Assembly: GCF_036178145.1 (NCBI RefSeq)
Contig: NZ_CP108067.1
Coordinates: 9,935,001 to 9,999,000, forward strand
Source of the DNA: Streptomyces sp. NBC_00273
Lineage (GTDB): Bacteria > Actinomycetota > Actinomycetes > Streptomycetales > Streptomycetaceae
Length of the DNA: 64,000 nt
Direction: 5' to 3'
Shown here piece after piece: positions 1-8,691 of the stretch (its first letter is position 1; each line of letters opens with the position of its first letter). The position numbers and the translations under genes were made by a program. A model generated the notes under the pieces. That model searched no databases, was not told where the DNA came from, and was given only the letters and a program-made list of their open reading frames with translations.

Positions 1-509
1 CGCTGCAGTTCACGACATCGGAGGGGGCCGTGTTTGCCACCGAGACGGCTTACCTCGGGAGGGTCGAACCCGGCAAGCAGGCAAAGAGGGATGTGGCTGT
101 CGCCAGGCCGGCGATGGGAGACGGCGTCGGCGTGAGGGTTCTTCGATGGGAGCTTGGGTTGTTCGACGCACCGTCCGTCGAGCCTCAGGCGTCGCCACCG
201 GCGACGGCCATGGACGTCTTGGTGAGAGCCCTCGTACGGGCTGGAGCGATTCCGTCCACCACTCCGTACGGAGCGTGTCCCAGTGGATCTCCTCAGGGAT
301 ATTGGCTCGGCGACCCCGGGAACTGCGGGGTGACGCCGGGGCGCAGGCCCTCTGTGCCGGCTGTCACTCCGGCGCCCGTGTACCCGGGCACGCTCTGCGG
401 GGATGGCTGGGCTTCCCGGTCCAAGGGGAGGGGCACGTGCTCCCACCACGGTGGGCTCGCGCGCTGACGGTCGTGCTGCTCCGGAGGCGGGCGGTCTGGG
501 AGGGAGCTT
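1..509. other. No recognisable gene
   Basis: Open frames exist on both strands, but none has a ribosome binding site together with a recognisable product. The stretch may hold the end of a gene lying outside the window or decayed DNA. I see no repeat or RNA gene in it. Confidence 0.4.
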
Positions 510-544
510 GAGGCGTCGGCACCCCATCTGGGTGCCGGCGTCTC
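510..544 (-). terminator. Stem-loop terminator after phosphoketolase
   Basis: Two 15-base arms (510-524 and 530-544) pair with only two G-U positions around a 5-base loop. The hairpin begins 30 bases beyond the phosphoketolase stop codon. There is no U tract, as is usual in Streptomyces, so termination is inferred from the stem alone. Confidence 0.6.
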
Positions 545-573
545 AGAACGTGCAGCACTGGTTCCCGTGCCGA

Positions 574-2934
574 TCAGTACGGCCAGGCCCAGTCCGCGAC
601 TTCCGGCAGGTCGATACCGTGCTCGCGGATCCAGTCGTGGTGGCGGATGCGCTGGTCGGTCATGGCCTGGCGCAGCCCCTCGGTGCGGCCCGCGAGGCCG
701 GGGACGCGGTCGAGGACGTCCATGACGAGTCGGTAGCGGTCCATGTCGTTGCGGACGACCATGTCGAAGGGGGTCGTGGTCGTGCCGGATTCCTTGTACC
801 CGCGCACATGCAGGTTCGGGTGGCCGGTGCGGCGGTAGGCGAGGCGGTGGATGAGCCACGGGTAGCCGTGGTAGGCGAAGATCACTGGCCGGTCGGTGGT
901 GAAGAGTGCGTCGTACTCGGTGTCCCTCATGCCGTGGGGGTGTTCCTCGTGGGGCATCAGGCGGGCGATGTCGACGACGTTGACGACGCGGACGGCCAGC
1001 GAGGGGAGGTGTTCGCGGAGCAGGGCCGTGGCGGCCAGGACCTCCATGGTGGGTACGTCGCCGGCGCAGGCGAGTACGACGTCCGGTTCGCGGGATCCTC
1101 GGTCGGTGCCGGCCCACTCCCAGATGCCGGCGCCGCGCGTCACGTGGGTGCGGGCCTCTCCGATGGGCAGCCAGTCGAAGCAGGGCTGTTTGCCGGCGAC
1201 GATCACGTTGACCTGGTCGCGGCTGCGCAGGGCGTGATCGGCCACGGCGAGGAGGGTGTTGGCGTCCGGCGGCAGGTAGACCCGTACGACTTCGGGGCTC
1301 TTGTTGAGGACGTGGTCGACGAAGCCGGGGTCCTGGTGGGAGAAGCCGTTGTTGTCCTGGCGCCAGACGTGCGAGGTGAGCAGGTAGTTGAGGGAGGCGA
1401 CCGGCGCGCGCCAGGACAGTTCGCGCGAGGTCTTCAGCCACTTGATGTGCTGGCCGACCATGGAGTCGACGATGTGGGCGAAGGCCTCGTAGGTGGAGAA
1501 GAGGCCGTGGCGGCCGGTGAGCAGGTAGCCCTCCAGCCAGCCCTGGCAGACGTGTTCGGACAGGATCTCCATGACCCGGCCGTCCCGGGACAGGTTCCGG
1601 TCCGTGGCCTCCGTCATGCCCTGCCATGCCTTCCCCGTGACCTCGTACAGGTCGTCCAGCCGGTTGGAGGCGGTCTCGTCCGGTCCCACGACCCTGAAGT
1701 CCCGCCGCCCGGCCGTCTCCCGCATGATCTGCGTGAGGAAGCGTCCCAGGACGCGGGTCGGTTCGTGGAGGGTGCTGCCCGGCTTGTCGACGGGGACGGC
1801 GTGCGCGTCGAGCGCGGGCAGCGGCAGCGGCCGCAGCAGCCGGCCCCCGTTGGCGTACGGCACGGCGCCCAGGCGGCGCTCGCCCTCCGGGACACAGGCC
1901 AGGACCTGCGCCGTCGGGCGGCCGTCGGCGTCGAAGAGCTCCTCCGGCCGGTACGAACGGAGCCAGTCCTCCAGCTGCTTCAGGTGCCCGGGGTTCTCGC
2001 GCACCCTGCCGAGCGGGACCTGGTGGGCACGCCACGTGCCCTCGACCGGGTCGCCGTCGACGGTCGCCGGTCCGGTCCAGCCCTTGGGCGTACGCAGGAC
2101 GATCATCGGCCAGCGCGCGTACTCCCGTCCCGGGTCGGTGCCCGCCGTCCGGGCTTCCCGCTGGATGAGGGCGATGCGGTCCAGGGCGTGGTCCAGCGCC
2201 CGGGCCATGGCGTGATGGACCTGGGCGGGGTCGCTGCCGGTCACGTACAGCGGGTCGTGCCCGTAGCCGCGCAGCAGCGCGTCGAGCTCGTCCTCGGGGA
2301 TCCGGGACAGCACCGTCGGGTTGGCGATCTTGTAGCCGTTCAGGTGGAGGATCGGCAGGACCGCGCCGTCGTGGACCGGGTCGAGGAACTTGTTCGAGTG
2401 CCAGGACGCGGCCAGCGGGCCCGTCTCGGCCTCGCCGTCGCCGATGACACAGGCGACGAGCAGGTCGGGGTGGTCGAAGGCGGCTCCGTAGGCGTGGGAG
2501 AGCGCGTACCCGAGCTCGCCGCCCTCATGGATGGAGCCCGGCGTCTCCGGTGCCACATGGCTCGGTACGCCGCCGGGGAAGGAGAACTGTCGGAACAGCG
2601 TGCCCATGCCCGTAGCGTCCCGCGTGATGCCGGGGTAGGTCTCCGTGTACGTGCCCTCCAGCCAGGAGTTGGCGAGGACGGCAGGTCCGCCGTGGCCCGG
2701 ACCCCAGACGCACAGGGCGTCGAGGGAACGCTCCTTGATCACGCGGTTCAGGTGGGTGTGCACGAGGTTCAGGCCGGGCGATGTGCCCCAGTGGCCGAGC
2801 AGCCGCGGTTTGATGTGTTCCGGGCGCAGGGGCTCGGTCAGCAGCGGGTTGTCCATGAGGTAGATCTGGCCGACTGCCAGGTAGTTGGCTGCGCGCCAGT
2901 GGGCGTCGAGCTCCGAGATGGGGTACGCGGTCAT
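574..2934 (-). CDS. xfp: Phosphoketolase (xylulose-5-P/fructose-6-P)
   Basis: The 786-residue product matches the normal length of the thiamine-diphosphate phosphoketolases, which cleave xylulose-5-phosphate or fructose-6-phosphate to acetyl phosphate and an aldose phosphate. Visible hallmarks are [10 protein letters not shown] near the N terminus, [29 protein letters not shown], and a cofactor-binding [14 protein letters not shown] followed by the NGYKI stretch. The ATG at 2934 is preceded by GGAGGAG; the longer open frame upstream has no such site. The gene diverges from a universal stress protein gene, and the 239-bp gap holds Dos-box-like sites, so hypoxic or dormancy control is likely. 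No acetate kinase gene is visible nearby. Confidence 0.95.
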   Translation of the reverse strand: MTAYPISELDAHWRAANYLAVGQIYLMDNPLLTEPLRPEHIKPRLLGHWGTSPGLNLVHTHLNRVIKERSLDALCVWGPGHGGPAVLANSWLEGTYTETYPGITRDATGMGTLFRQFSFPGGVPSHVAPETPGSIHEGGELGYALSHAYGAAFDHPDLLVACVIGDGEAETGPLAASWHSNKFLDPVHDGAVLPILHLNGYKIANPTVLSRIPEDELDALLRGYGHDPLYVTGSDPAQVHHAMARALDHALDRIALIQREARTAGTDPGREYARWPMIVLRTPKGWTGPATVDGDPVEGTWRAHQVPLGRVRENPGHLKQLEDWLRSYRPEELFDADGRPTAQVLACVPEGERRLGAVPYANGGRLLRPLPLPALDAHAVPVDKPGSTLHEPTRVLGRFLTQIMRETAGRRDFRVVGPDETASNRLDDLYEVTGKAWQGMTEATDRNLSRDGRVMEILSEHVCQGWLEGYLLTGRHGLFSTYEAFAHIVDSMVGQHIKWLKTSRELSWRAPVASLNYLLTSHVWRQDNNGFSHQDPGFVDHVLNKSPEVVRVYLPPDANTLLAVADHALRSRDQVNVIVAGKQPCFDWLPIGEARTHVTRGAGIWEWAGTDRGSREPDVVLACAGDVPTMEVLAATALLREHLPSLAVRVVNVVDIARLMPHEEHPHGMRDTEYDALFTTDRPVIFAYHGYPWLIHRLAYRRTGHPNLHVRGYKESGTTTTPFDMVVRNDMDRYRLVMDVLDRVPGLAGRTEGLRQAMTDQRIRHHDWIREHGIDLPEVADWAWPY

Positions 2935-3021
2935 GTCCGCTCCTCCGTGCGGCGGTCCGGAACGTTCGTCGACTGAGCCGATGCCGACACTCTGCACTCG
3001 CCGGGCTGCCGTCCGCGAGGG

Positions 3022-3057
3022 GAGGACCGGCCCTCGGGGAGGGACTGTCGGCCCCTG
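3022..3057. promoter_or_regulatory. Dos-box-like sites between xfp and USP gene
   Basis: The stretch 3041-3057 reads GGGACTGTCGGCCCCTG, close to the DosR operator core GGGACT-N3-GGCCCT known from Mycobacterium. A weaker copy (GAGGACCGGCCCTC) starts at 3022. The divergent phosphoketolase and USP genes would both be targets of the DevR-like regulator at 4129. The match is by eye only. Confidence 0.45.
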
Positions 3058-3173
3058 TGCGGAACGGACCGTCGCGGCGAAGGTGGGTTCAGCGGCGCCG
3101 GCACCCCCGGCCGGTGCCGCTCCCTCTGCCGGCCGACCCCGATGCCGCACGCATCAGTACGGAGGACAGACCT

Positions 3174-4049
3174 GTGAAGCGCACCCTCGTCGTCGGAGTG
3201 GACGGATCCCCGGAAAGCCGGGCCGCGGCCGACTGGGCCGCTCGCGAAGCCGTACAGCGCGACCTGCCCCTGCACGTGGTCCACGCCTGGCTGTGGCAGC
3301 CGCTCGCACTCCCGCTCGTCCAGGACCGCGACACCGAAGCCCGGCGTGCCGAGGACATCCTGAGGGAAGCCGAGGGAGAGCTCACCCACCGGTACCCGGG
3401 GCTTACTGTCACCGCGGAAGTCCTCTCCGACGCGGCGGTGCCGGCCCTGCTGCACGCAGGCAAGGGAGCGGAGCTGCTCGTTCTCGGCACTCGCGGGCAC
3501 AGTGCCCTGGTCGGCTTCCTGCTCGGCTCGTACGGCCGGCAGGTGATCGCCGCAGCGGAGTGCCCCGTGGTCTCCGTACGCTCCGCGCACGGCAGGCCGG
3601 CGGCCGTGCCGGAGGAGGGCGAGGTCGTCGTAGGCCAGCAGGGCGGCGTGGAGGAATCCGCCGAGGTACTGCGCATCGCCTTCGAGGCGGCTGCCGCACG
3701 CAAGGCCCCGCTCCGTGCCGTCCGCGTCTGGAGCCTGCCCCCGGTCTACGGCTACAGCCCCGGATCGATGTGGATCGCCGACCAGTTCGGTGGCCTGGAG
3801 CCGTACGAGAAGGCCGCGCTGGAGCAGGCGCTGGAGCCGTGGCGGCTGAGGTACCCCGAGGTGGACGTCGTCGAGCACGTGGAGCGGGGCAGCGCCGGCC
3901 ACGTACTGCTGACCGCATCGTCGGACGCGCAGCTCCTCGTCGTCGGCCGACGGGTCCGCGAGTCGTCGGTGGGGGCGCGCATCGGATCCGTGGCCCATGC
4001 GGTCCTGCACCATTCGGCCTGTCCGGTCGCGGTGGTCCCGCACTCCTGA
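3174..4049 (+). CDS. Tandem universal stress protein
   Basis: The 291-residue protein carries two UspA domains, about residues 1-140 and 155-291. Each ends with the ATP-binding signature of the family: GTRGHSALVGFLLGS followed by CPVVSV, and GRRVRESSVGARIGS followed by CPVAVV. Tandem USPs of this length are typical members of mycobacterial DosR regulons. The GTG at 3174 lies 6 bases after GGAGGACA; the longer frame from 3057 lacks a ribosome binding site. It diverges from phosphoketolase and converges on the DevR-like gene. The client or signal it serves cannot be read from sequence. Confidence 0.92.
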   Translation: MKRTLVVGVDGSPESRAAADWAAREAVQRDLPLHVVHAWLWQPLALPLVQDRDTEARRAEDILREAEGELTHRYPGLTVTAEVLSDAAVPALLHAGKGAELLVLGTRGHSALVGFLLGSYGRQVIAAAECPVVSVRSAHGRPAAVPEEGEVVVGQQGGVEESAEVLRIAFEAAAARKAPLRAVRVWSLPPVYGYSPGSMWIADQFGGLEPYEKAALEQALEPWRLRYPEVDVVEHVERGSAGHVLLTASSDAQLLVVGRRVRESSVGARIGSVAHAVLHHSACPVAVVPHS

Positions 4050-4076
4050 CTCGGCCCGGGGGAGGGGGCGGGGGCG

Positions 4077-4101
4077 GGGTGCGCGACTGTACGGCGCACC
4101 C
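4077..4101. terminator. Hairpin between convergent genes
   Basis: Eight-base arms GGGTGCGC (4077-4084) and GCGCACCC (4094-4101) pair across a 9-base loop, midway between the stop codons of the USP gene and the leftward response regulator. It could end transcription from either side. Confidence 0.5.
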
Positions 4102-4128
4102 TGTCCTGCCCACCCGCCACCACATCCT

Positions 4129-4836
4129 CTATTCGGCGGCCGGGACCGGGTGCCGGTTCGGATGTGTCAGCGCGTGACTGGCGATGACGGCGGCCTGGAC
4201 ACGACGTTCCACACCCAGCTTGACGAACAGCCGCGAGATGATGTTCTTCACCGTCTTCTCCGCGAGGTACATCCGCTTGCCGATCTCCCGGTTGGTGAGC
4301 CCCTCGCTGACCATGACGAGGATCTCCTTCTCCCGGTCGGTGAAGCCCGGCAGGCCGGGGACCTGCTCCTCCTTGGGGACGTCGCCGCGCATCCGGGCCA
4401 TGAGCCGGGTTGTGGCGCCCGGGTCCAGCATGGACTGGCCGGACGCGACGGTACGGACGGCAGTGACCAGATCGGTGCCGGTGATCTGCTTCAGGACGTA
4501 GCCGGAGGCCCCGGCCATCACGGCGTCCAGCAGTGCCTCCTCGTCGTCGAACGACGTGAGCATCAGGCAGGCCAGCTCGGGCATCCGCGAGCGCAGTTCC
4601 CGGCACACGCTCACCCCGTCGCCGTCCTGGAGCCGGACGTCCAGCACCGCCACCTGGGGGCGCAGCGCGGGGATGCGGATCAGCGCCTGCTCCGCGGTGC
4701 CCGCCTCACCGACCACGGTCAGATCGGGCTCGGCGTCCAGCAGGTCGTGGACCCCGCGTCGCACGACTTCGTGATCGTCGAGCAGGAAGACCGTGATCGG
4801 CGTCTTCGTAGGGGTGAGGGCACCGCTGTCGGTCAT
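4129..4836 (-). CDS. NarL-type response regulator, DevR/OsdR-like
   Basis: This 235-residue regulator has an N-terminal receiver domain with acidic pair D20-D21, phospho-acceptor D66 and the conserved Lys in VLKQITG. A C-terminal LuxR-type helix-turn-helix follows (TDREKEILVMVSEGLTN, then EKTVKNIISRLFVKL). The KTVKN-ISRL recognition helix is typical of DevR/DosR. The ATG at 4836 is chosen because AAGGAG sits 6 bases upstream; a TTG two codons earlier would abut that site. Its likely partner is the two-GAF kinase at 6064. Dos-box-like palindromes lie in the divergent promoter region, so autoregulation is plausible. Equivalence to S. coelicolor OsdR is inferred from context and motifs. Confidence 0.88.
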   Translation of the reverse strand: MTDSGALTPTKTPITVFLLDDHEVVRRGVHDLLDAEPDLTVVGEAGTAEQALIRIPALRPQVAVLDVRLQDGDGVSVCRELRSRMPELACLMLTSFDDEEALLDAVMAGASGYVLKQITGTDLVTAVRTVASGQSMLDPGATTRLMARMRGDVPKEEQVPGLPGFTDREKEILVMVSEGLTNREIGKRMYLAEKTVKNIISRLFVKLGVERRVQAAVIASHALTHPNRHPVPAAE

Positions 4837-4906
4837 GACCAACTCCTTCGCCGGGTTCGTCCTGGGTGCACGGACATCGGCATCCTGCCTCCCGGGGGGG
4901 GCCGAA

Positions 4907-4995
4907 CGGACAGGGCCGATCGGCCCTCATCGGTCCGTACTCGGCTCGGCGGGGGCCCGGTCGGCGCTCAGAAGAGGGACCTTCGGCCCTGTCCG
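4907..4995. promoter_or_regulatory. Dos-box-like palindromes upstream of devR-like gene
   Basis: GGGCCGATCGGCCC forms the core of a perfect palindrome at 4911-4926, and GGGACCTTCGGCCCTG (4976-4991) resembles the DosR operator. In addition, the 13-base blocks at 4907-4919 and 4983-4995 are inverted copies of each other, so the region can also form a long stem. The gap separates the DevR-like gene from the STAS gene, so either or both may be controlled. Confidence 0.5.
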
Positions 4996-5098
4996 GAGGG
5001 CCTGCCGGACCTTCCTCGGTGCACCCGGCACCGGATGAACTGATGGCGCACGGGGAACGGCGCGACTCGACGGAGCCGCAAGCAGCGCGGAGGATCCC

Positions 5099-5425
5099 AT
5101 GACGACCGCCTTGATCGACCTGAAGACCATGGCACGTGATGACCGCGGTCTGGAAGTCACCTTGTCCGGGGAGCTCGACCTCTACACGGCAGAGCAAGTG
5201 GAGCCGCGCCTCCACGAACTCGCACGAGCCGGCCACCGGAACCTGATTCTGGACCTGTGCGGCCTCTCCTTCTGTGACAGCGCCGGAATCGACCTCTTCA
5301 TCCGTCTGAACCGCCGCTGTCGTGCGTCGGGAACGCGGCTCCTCCTCTGCGATGTGCCGCCCCCAGTGGTCAAGTCCATGCGGGTGCTCGGTGCCGACAG
5401 AGATCTTCGGCTCGTCGTCGCGTGA
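5099..5425 (+). CDS. STAS-domain protein, anti-anti-sigma type
   Basis: The 108-residue protein is a single STAS domain: the strand LSGELDLYTAEQV, then LDLCGLSFCDSAGIDLFIRL, where the DSAG serine is the residue phosphorylated by anti-sigma kinases in the SpoIIAA/RsbV family. The ATG follows GCGGAGG. It diverges from the DevR-like gene and precedes an FMN-binding-type gene. STAS proteins of this size usually release a stress sigma factor by binding an anti-sigma factor, but no anti-sigma gene is present in the window, so the partner is unknown. Confidence 0.88.
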   Translation: MTTALIDLKTMARDDRGLEVTLSGELDLYTAEQVEPRLHELARAGHRNLILDLCGLSFCDSAGIDLFIRLNRRCRASGTRLLLCDVPPPVVKSMRVLGADRDLRLVVA

Positions 5426-5458
5426 TCGCGGTGTCGTCCGGATCCGGAGCCCTGACGT

Positions 5459-5475
5459 GGACCGTTCGGCCCTGG
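5459..5475. promoter_or_regulatory. Dos-box-like site upstream of PPOX gene
   Basis: GGACCGTTCGGCCCTGG differs little from the sites at 3041 and 4976 (shared core GGAC-N2/3-TCGGCCC). It lies about 80 bp before the start of the PPOX-family gene. Confidence 0.4.
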
Positions 5476-5554
5476 TTCCCTCACCGGATCGAGAGGGAGG
5501 CTGGTGAATCGAAAGCCGTAAGGACCGGTTTGGTACTCGACGAAGGTGCGCATC

Positions 5555-6055
5555 ATGGACCAGGACGGCACGCAGCGCGCCGACGGCCGGGTCCGTGACA
5601 CGACGCCTGCCCGGCGCATGCGGGAGCTGGACAGGGCCGAGGCGCTCCGGCTGGTGGCGACGGTGTCCCTGGGACGCATCGTCTTCACGCAGCACGCATT
5701 GCCCGCCGTCCGCCCGGTCAACCACCTCGTCGAGGACGGGGACATCATCATCCGGATCCACGACGACGGTGCGCTCGCCTCCCTCGTGGCACCCGCCGAC
5801 GTTCCCGGTGTGGTGGTCGCCTACGAGGCGGATGTCATTGACCCCGACACGCATCTCGGGTGGAGCGTGGTCGTGACCGGGTACGCGAGCCTGGTGGCCG
5901 ATGCCGGCGAGGCGGACCGCTATGCGGAGCTTCTGCGCCCTTGGGTGGCACAGTCCATGGCCGGTGCTCTGCGGATCCGCCCCGATCTCGTCACCGGATT
6001 CAGGCTGGAGGCGGAGGGGACGCGCCCCGCGTCGGCTGCCCGGGGCCGGTCGTGA
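5555..6055 (+). CDS. Pyridoxamine 5'-phosphate oxidase family protein
   Basis: The 166-residue protein matches small split-barrel flavin-binding proteins: LGRIVFTQHALPAVRPVNHLV is the first strand pair and phosphate-binding region, and WSVVVTGYASLVAD the dimer-interface strand. Members bind FMN, F420 or heme, and several belong to DosR regulons. The ATG at 5555 has GAAGGTG upstream; a GTG three codons earlier is the alternative. The C terminus runs up to the convergent end of the sensor kinase gene with only 8 bases between. The substrate cannot be predicted. Confidence 0.85.
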   Translation: MDQDGTQRADGRVRDTTPARRMRELDRAEALRLVATVSLGRIVFTQHALPAVRPVNHLVEDGDIIIRIHDDGALASLVAPADVPGVVVAYEADVIDPDTHLGWSVVVTGYASLVADAGEADRYAELLRPWVAQSMAGALRIRPDLVTGFRLEAEGTRPASAARGRS

Positions 6056-6063
6056 CCGTGGAG

Positions 6064-7782
6064 TCAGCTTCCGGTGGGCAGCGGCGCCCGCCAGACGAGC
6101 CTGCTGCCTCCCTCGTCGGGCGTGTCGACGGTGAATGTCCCGCCCAGGCCCTCAGCCCGTTCGGCGAGGTTGCGCAGGCCGCTCCTGCGTCCCTGCGCCG
6201 GAATGCCCTTGCCGTTGTCGGAGACGGTCAGCATGATCTCTCCCGGCGCGGCCTTGAGGGTCACACCGACCCGGGTCGCTTGCGCGTGGCGGGTCGCGTT
6301 GCTCAGGAGCTCGCCGAGCGCCGCCATGACGTGGTCGGCGATCGGTGGCGGTACGTCCGTGTCGAGCAGGCCCTCCATGCTCAGACGCGGCGGATGGCCG
6401 AGGGCCGTGGCCGCGTCGCCGACGGCGCGGGCAGCGCGAGCCCGCAGGCCGGGGCCGCTCTCGCGGTCCTTCGTACGGAGCCCGAAGATCGTCGACCGGA
6501 TGATCTTGATGGTCTCGTCCAGGTCGTCGACCGCGCGACCGATCCGCTCCGCAGCACCCTCGTGCTCGACGAGACGAGCGGCACTTTGCAGGGTCATGCC
6601 CGTGGCGAAGAGCCGCTGGATGGCGAGATCGTGCAGGTCGCGCGCGATCCGATCGCGCTCCTCCAACAGAGCGATCTGCTCGGCGTCCCGGCGCCGCTCC
6701 GCCAGCTCCAGGGCCAGCGCCGCCTGACCGGCGAATGCGACGAGCGGCTCCAGCTCCTCTTCGCCGAACGCCGGATCTCCCGCCGGGCGCGCGAGCAGCA
6801 GAACGCCCCTGCTCTCCCCGGCGGTGGTTCCCAGCGGCACCGCCACGGCAGGGCCAAACCCGTCCTGTACCTGGACATCGGAGGGATACCGTTCATCGTC
6901 GGAGGCGTGCAGGGATGCGACGGACCGGCCGGCCTGATGCGCGGCTCCCGAGAGCGTTCCGGCGAAGGGGACGATGAGCCCCTGTCGTGCTTCGCTGTCC
7001 GCACCGACCGCGAACTCGACGACCAGACCCTCGGTGCCGGCCACCGGCATGGAGATGTCCGCGAGCCGCGCCGCAGTGATCTCCTGCGCGCGGCGGGCGA
7101 TGAGGTCCAGCACCGCAGGGCGGGAACTGCCCGACAGTAGGCTCTCGGTGATCTCCGCATTGGCCTTGAGCCATCGCTGCTGGCGCTGCGAGCCCTCGTA
7201 GAGCCGCGCGTTGTCGATCGCCACGCCCGCCGCCACCGAGAGGGTGGAGATCACCGTCTCGTCCTCGGTGTCGAAGTCGATCCCGCCGCGCTTGTCGGTG
7301 AGGTAGAGGTTGCCGAACACCTCGTCGCGGACCCGGATCGGCACACCGAGGAACGTGCGCATGGGCGGGTGGTGCACCGGAAAGCCGTAGGAGGAGGAGT
7401 GCGCGCCGAGGTCGGTGAGGCGCAGGGGCTCCGGGTGGTGGATGACCTCACCGAGCAGGCCGTGGCCGGCCGGCAGGGAGCCGATCTCGGCGATCTCCTT
7501 CTCGGTGAGTCCGACTGTGAGGAACTGCGAGAGCGTGCGGCCGTCGGGGCCGATGACGCCCAGCGCGCCGTACTCGGCGTCGACGAGCAGCGCGGCCGCC
7601 TCCACGATCCGCCGGAGGACCTGGGCGAGATCGAGCTCCCGCCCGACCGACATGACGGCCTCCAGCAGGCTGTGCACCCGGTCGCGGGTACCGCGCACCG
7701 CGTCGATGCGCACTTGGAGCTCGTCGAGCAGCTCGTCCAGCCGCATCCGCGGAACTTGACTCAACGGATCCCCCACACTCAC
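6064..7782 (-). CDS. Two-GAF sensor histidine kinase, DevS/OsdK-like
   Basis: The 572-residue cytosolic kinase has two GAF domains (about residues 55-200 and 225-365), a dimerisation domain with the H-box ERDRIARDLHDLAIQRLF (phospho-His near 384), and a HATPase domain containing SDNGKGIP and GLRNLAERA. The first GAF contains HHPPMRTFLGVP (His 137/138), which resembles the region of the heme-ligand histidine in DosS; this assignment is from memory and needs alignment. The GTG at 7782 follows GGAGGAG by 6 bases. The DevR-like regulator at 4129 is the natural partner although two genes separate them. It diverges from ppk2. Confidence 0.9.
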   Translation of the reverse strand: MSVGDPLSQVPRMRLDELLDELQVRIDAVRGTRDRVHSLLEAVMSVGRELDLAQVLRRIVEAAALLVDAEYGALGVIGPDGRTLSQFLTVGLTEKEIAEIGSLPAGHGLLGEVIHHPEPLRLTDLGAHSSSYGFPVHHPPMRTFLGVPIRVRDEVFGNLYLTDKRGGIDFDTEDETVISTLSVAAGVAIDNARLYEGSQRQQRWLKANAEITESLLSGSSRPAVLDLIARRAQEITAARLADISMPVAGTEGLVVEFAVGADSEARQGLIVPFAGTLSGAAHQAGRSVASLHASDDERYPSDVQVQDGFGPAVAVPLGTTAGESRGVLLLARPAGDPAFGEEELEPLVAFAGQAALALELAERRRDAEQIALLEERDRIARDLHDLAIQRLFATGMTLQSAARLVEHEGAAERIGRAVDDLDETIKIIRSTIFGLRTKDRESGPGLRARAARAVGDAATALGHPPRLSMEGLLDTDVPPPIADHVMAALGELLSNATRHAQATRVGVTLKAAPGEIMLTVSDNGKGIPAQGRRSGLRNLAERAEGLGGTFTVDTPDEGGSRLVWRAPLPTGS

Positions 7783-7917
7783 GAGCTTCTCCTCCGTTTG
7801 CCCGCCCCGTCCGGTGCCAGCGTATCGACACGCCCCGGCGCAGAGGGACATCGTTGTGCGCCGATGCCGGCCGTGACTGACTTGATCGCAGCACCGGACG
7901 ATGAGGAGGGGGCGATC

Positions 7918-8637
7918 ATGGGTCTCAAGAAGGCGGTCTACGAGAGCGAGCTGCTACGGCTCGAGACGGAGTTGGTGAAGCTTCAGGAGTGGGTGCGGGT
8001 GGAGGGCGCCCGCCTGGTCGTCGTCTTCGAGGGCCGTGACGCGGCGGGCAAGGGAGACACGATCAAGCGGGTCGCCGAACACCTCAACCCCCGCGTGGCG
8101 CGCATTGCGGCCCTGCCCACGCCGACGGAGCGGGAGCGCACCCAGTGGTACTTCCAGCGCTACGTGGAGCACCTGCCGGCCGCTGGCGAGATCGTGCTCT
8201 TCGACCGCAGCTGGTACAACCGCGCCGGAGTGGAGCACGTCATGGGCTTCTGCACGCCGGCCGAGCACCAGCGCTTCCTTCGCCAGTGTCCGGCCTTCGA
8301 GCGCATGCTGGTGGAGGACGGGATCCTGCTCCGCAAGTACTGGTTCTCCGTGAGCGACGCGGTCCAGGAGGAACGCTTCCGGCGCCGCACGGAGGACCCG
8401 TTGCGGAGGTGGAAGCTCTCGCCGATGGATCTGGAGTCCCTGGACGCCCCCTGGTACGTGGTCGAGAGCGACGACAAGCGCAGCGCGCGACTCAACATGA
8501 TCGCCCACCTGCTGTCCTCGCTTCCCTACACGTTCGTGGCCCTGCCGCGCCGTCCCGCTTCCACGGGCTACGAGCGACCGTCCAAGGAGCTTCAGACCGC
8601 CGTGCCCGACCATGCGGCCACTCTCGGGAACGACTGA
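7918..8637 (+). CDS. ppk2: Polyphosphate kinase 2
   Basis: The 239-residue protein is a single-domain PPK2, which uses polyphosphate to phosphorylate nucleotides or the reverse. Visible motifs are Walker A FEGRDAAGKGDTIKR (residues 38-52), the segment EIVLFDRSWYNRAGVE (Walker B), and the lid-region EERFRRRTEDPLRRWKLSPMD. The ATG at 7918 is preceded by GAGGAGG; an in-frame ATG at 7864 lacks a site. It diverges from the DevS-like kinase, consistent with an energy-reserve role under stress. Substrate class (ADP, GDP or AMP) cannot be told without alignment. Confidence 0.92.
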   Translation: MGLKKAVYESELLRLETELVKLQEWVRVEGARLVVVFEGRDAAGKGDTIKRVAEHLNPRVARIAALPTPTERERTQWYFQRYVEHLPAAGEIVLFDRSWYNRAGVEHVMGFCTPAEHQRFLRQCPAFERMLVEDGILLRKYWFSVSDAVQEERFRRRTEDPLRRWKLSPMDLESLDAPWYVVESDDKRSARLNMIAHLLSSLPYTFVALPRRPASTGYERPSKELQTAVPDHAATLGND

Positions 8638-8691
8638 ATCGGGGCGGGTGCCCGGTGGGCGCTGCCGGAGGCACCATCAGTGAGGAGCCCG

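Noticed and set aside
403..2976. Long open frame of 857 codons on the + strand opposite phosphoketolase
   Set aside because: It is the antisense shadow usual in high-GC genes; no ribosome binding site, no recognisable product, and the opposite strand is a complete enzyme.
4837..4842. TTG start two codons before the DevR-like ATG
   Set aside because: The ribosome binding site would touch the TTG; spacing fits the ATG.
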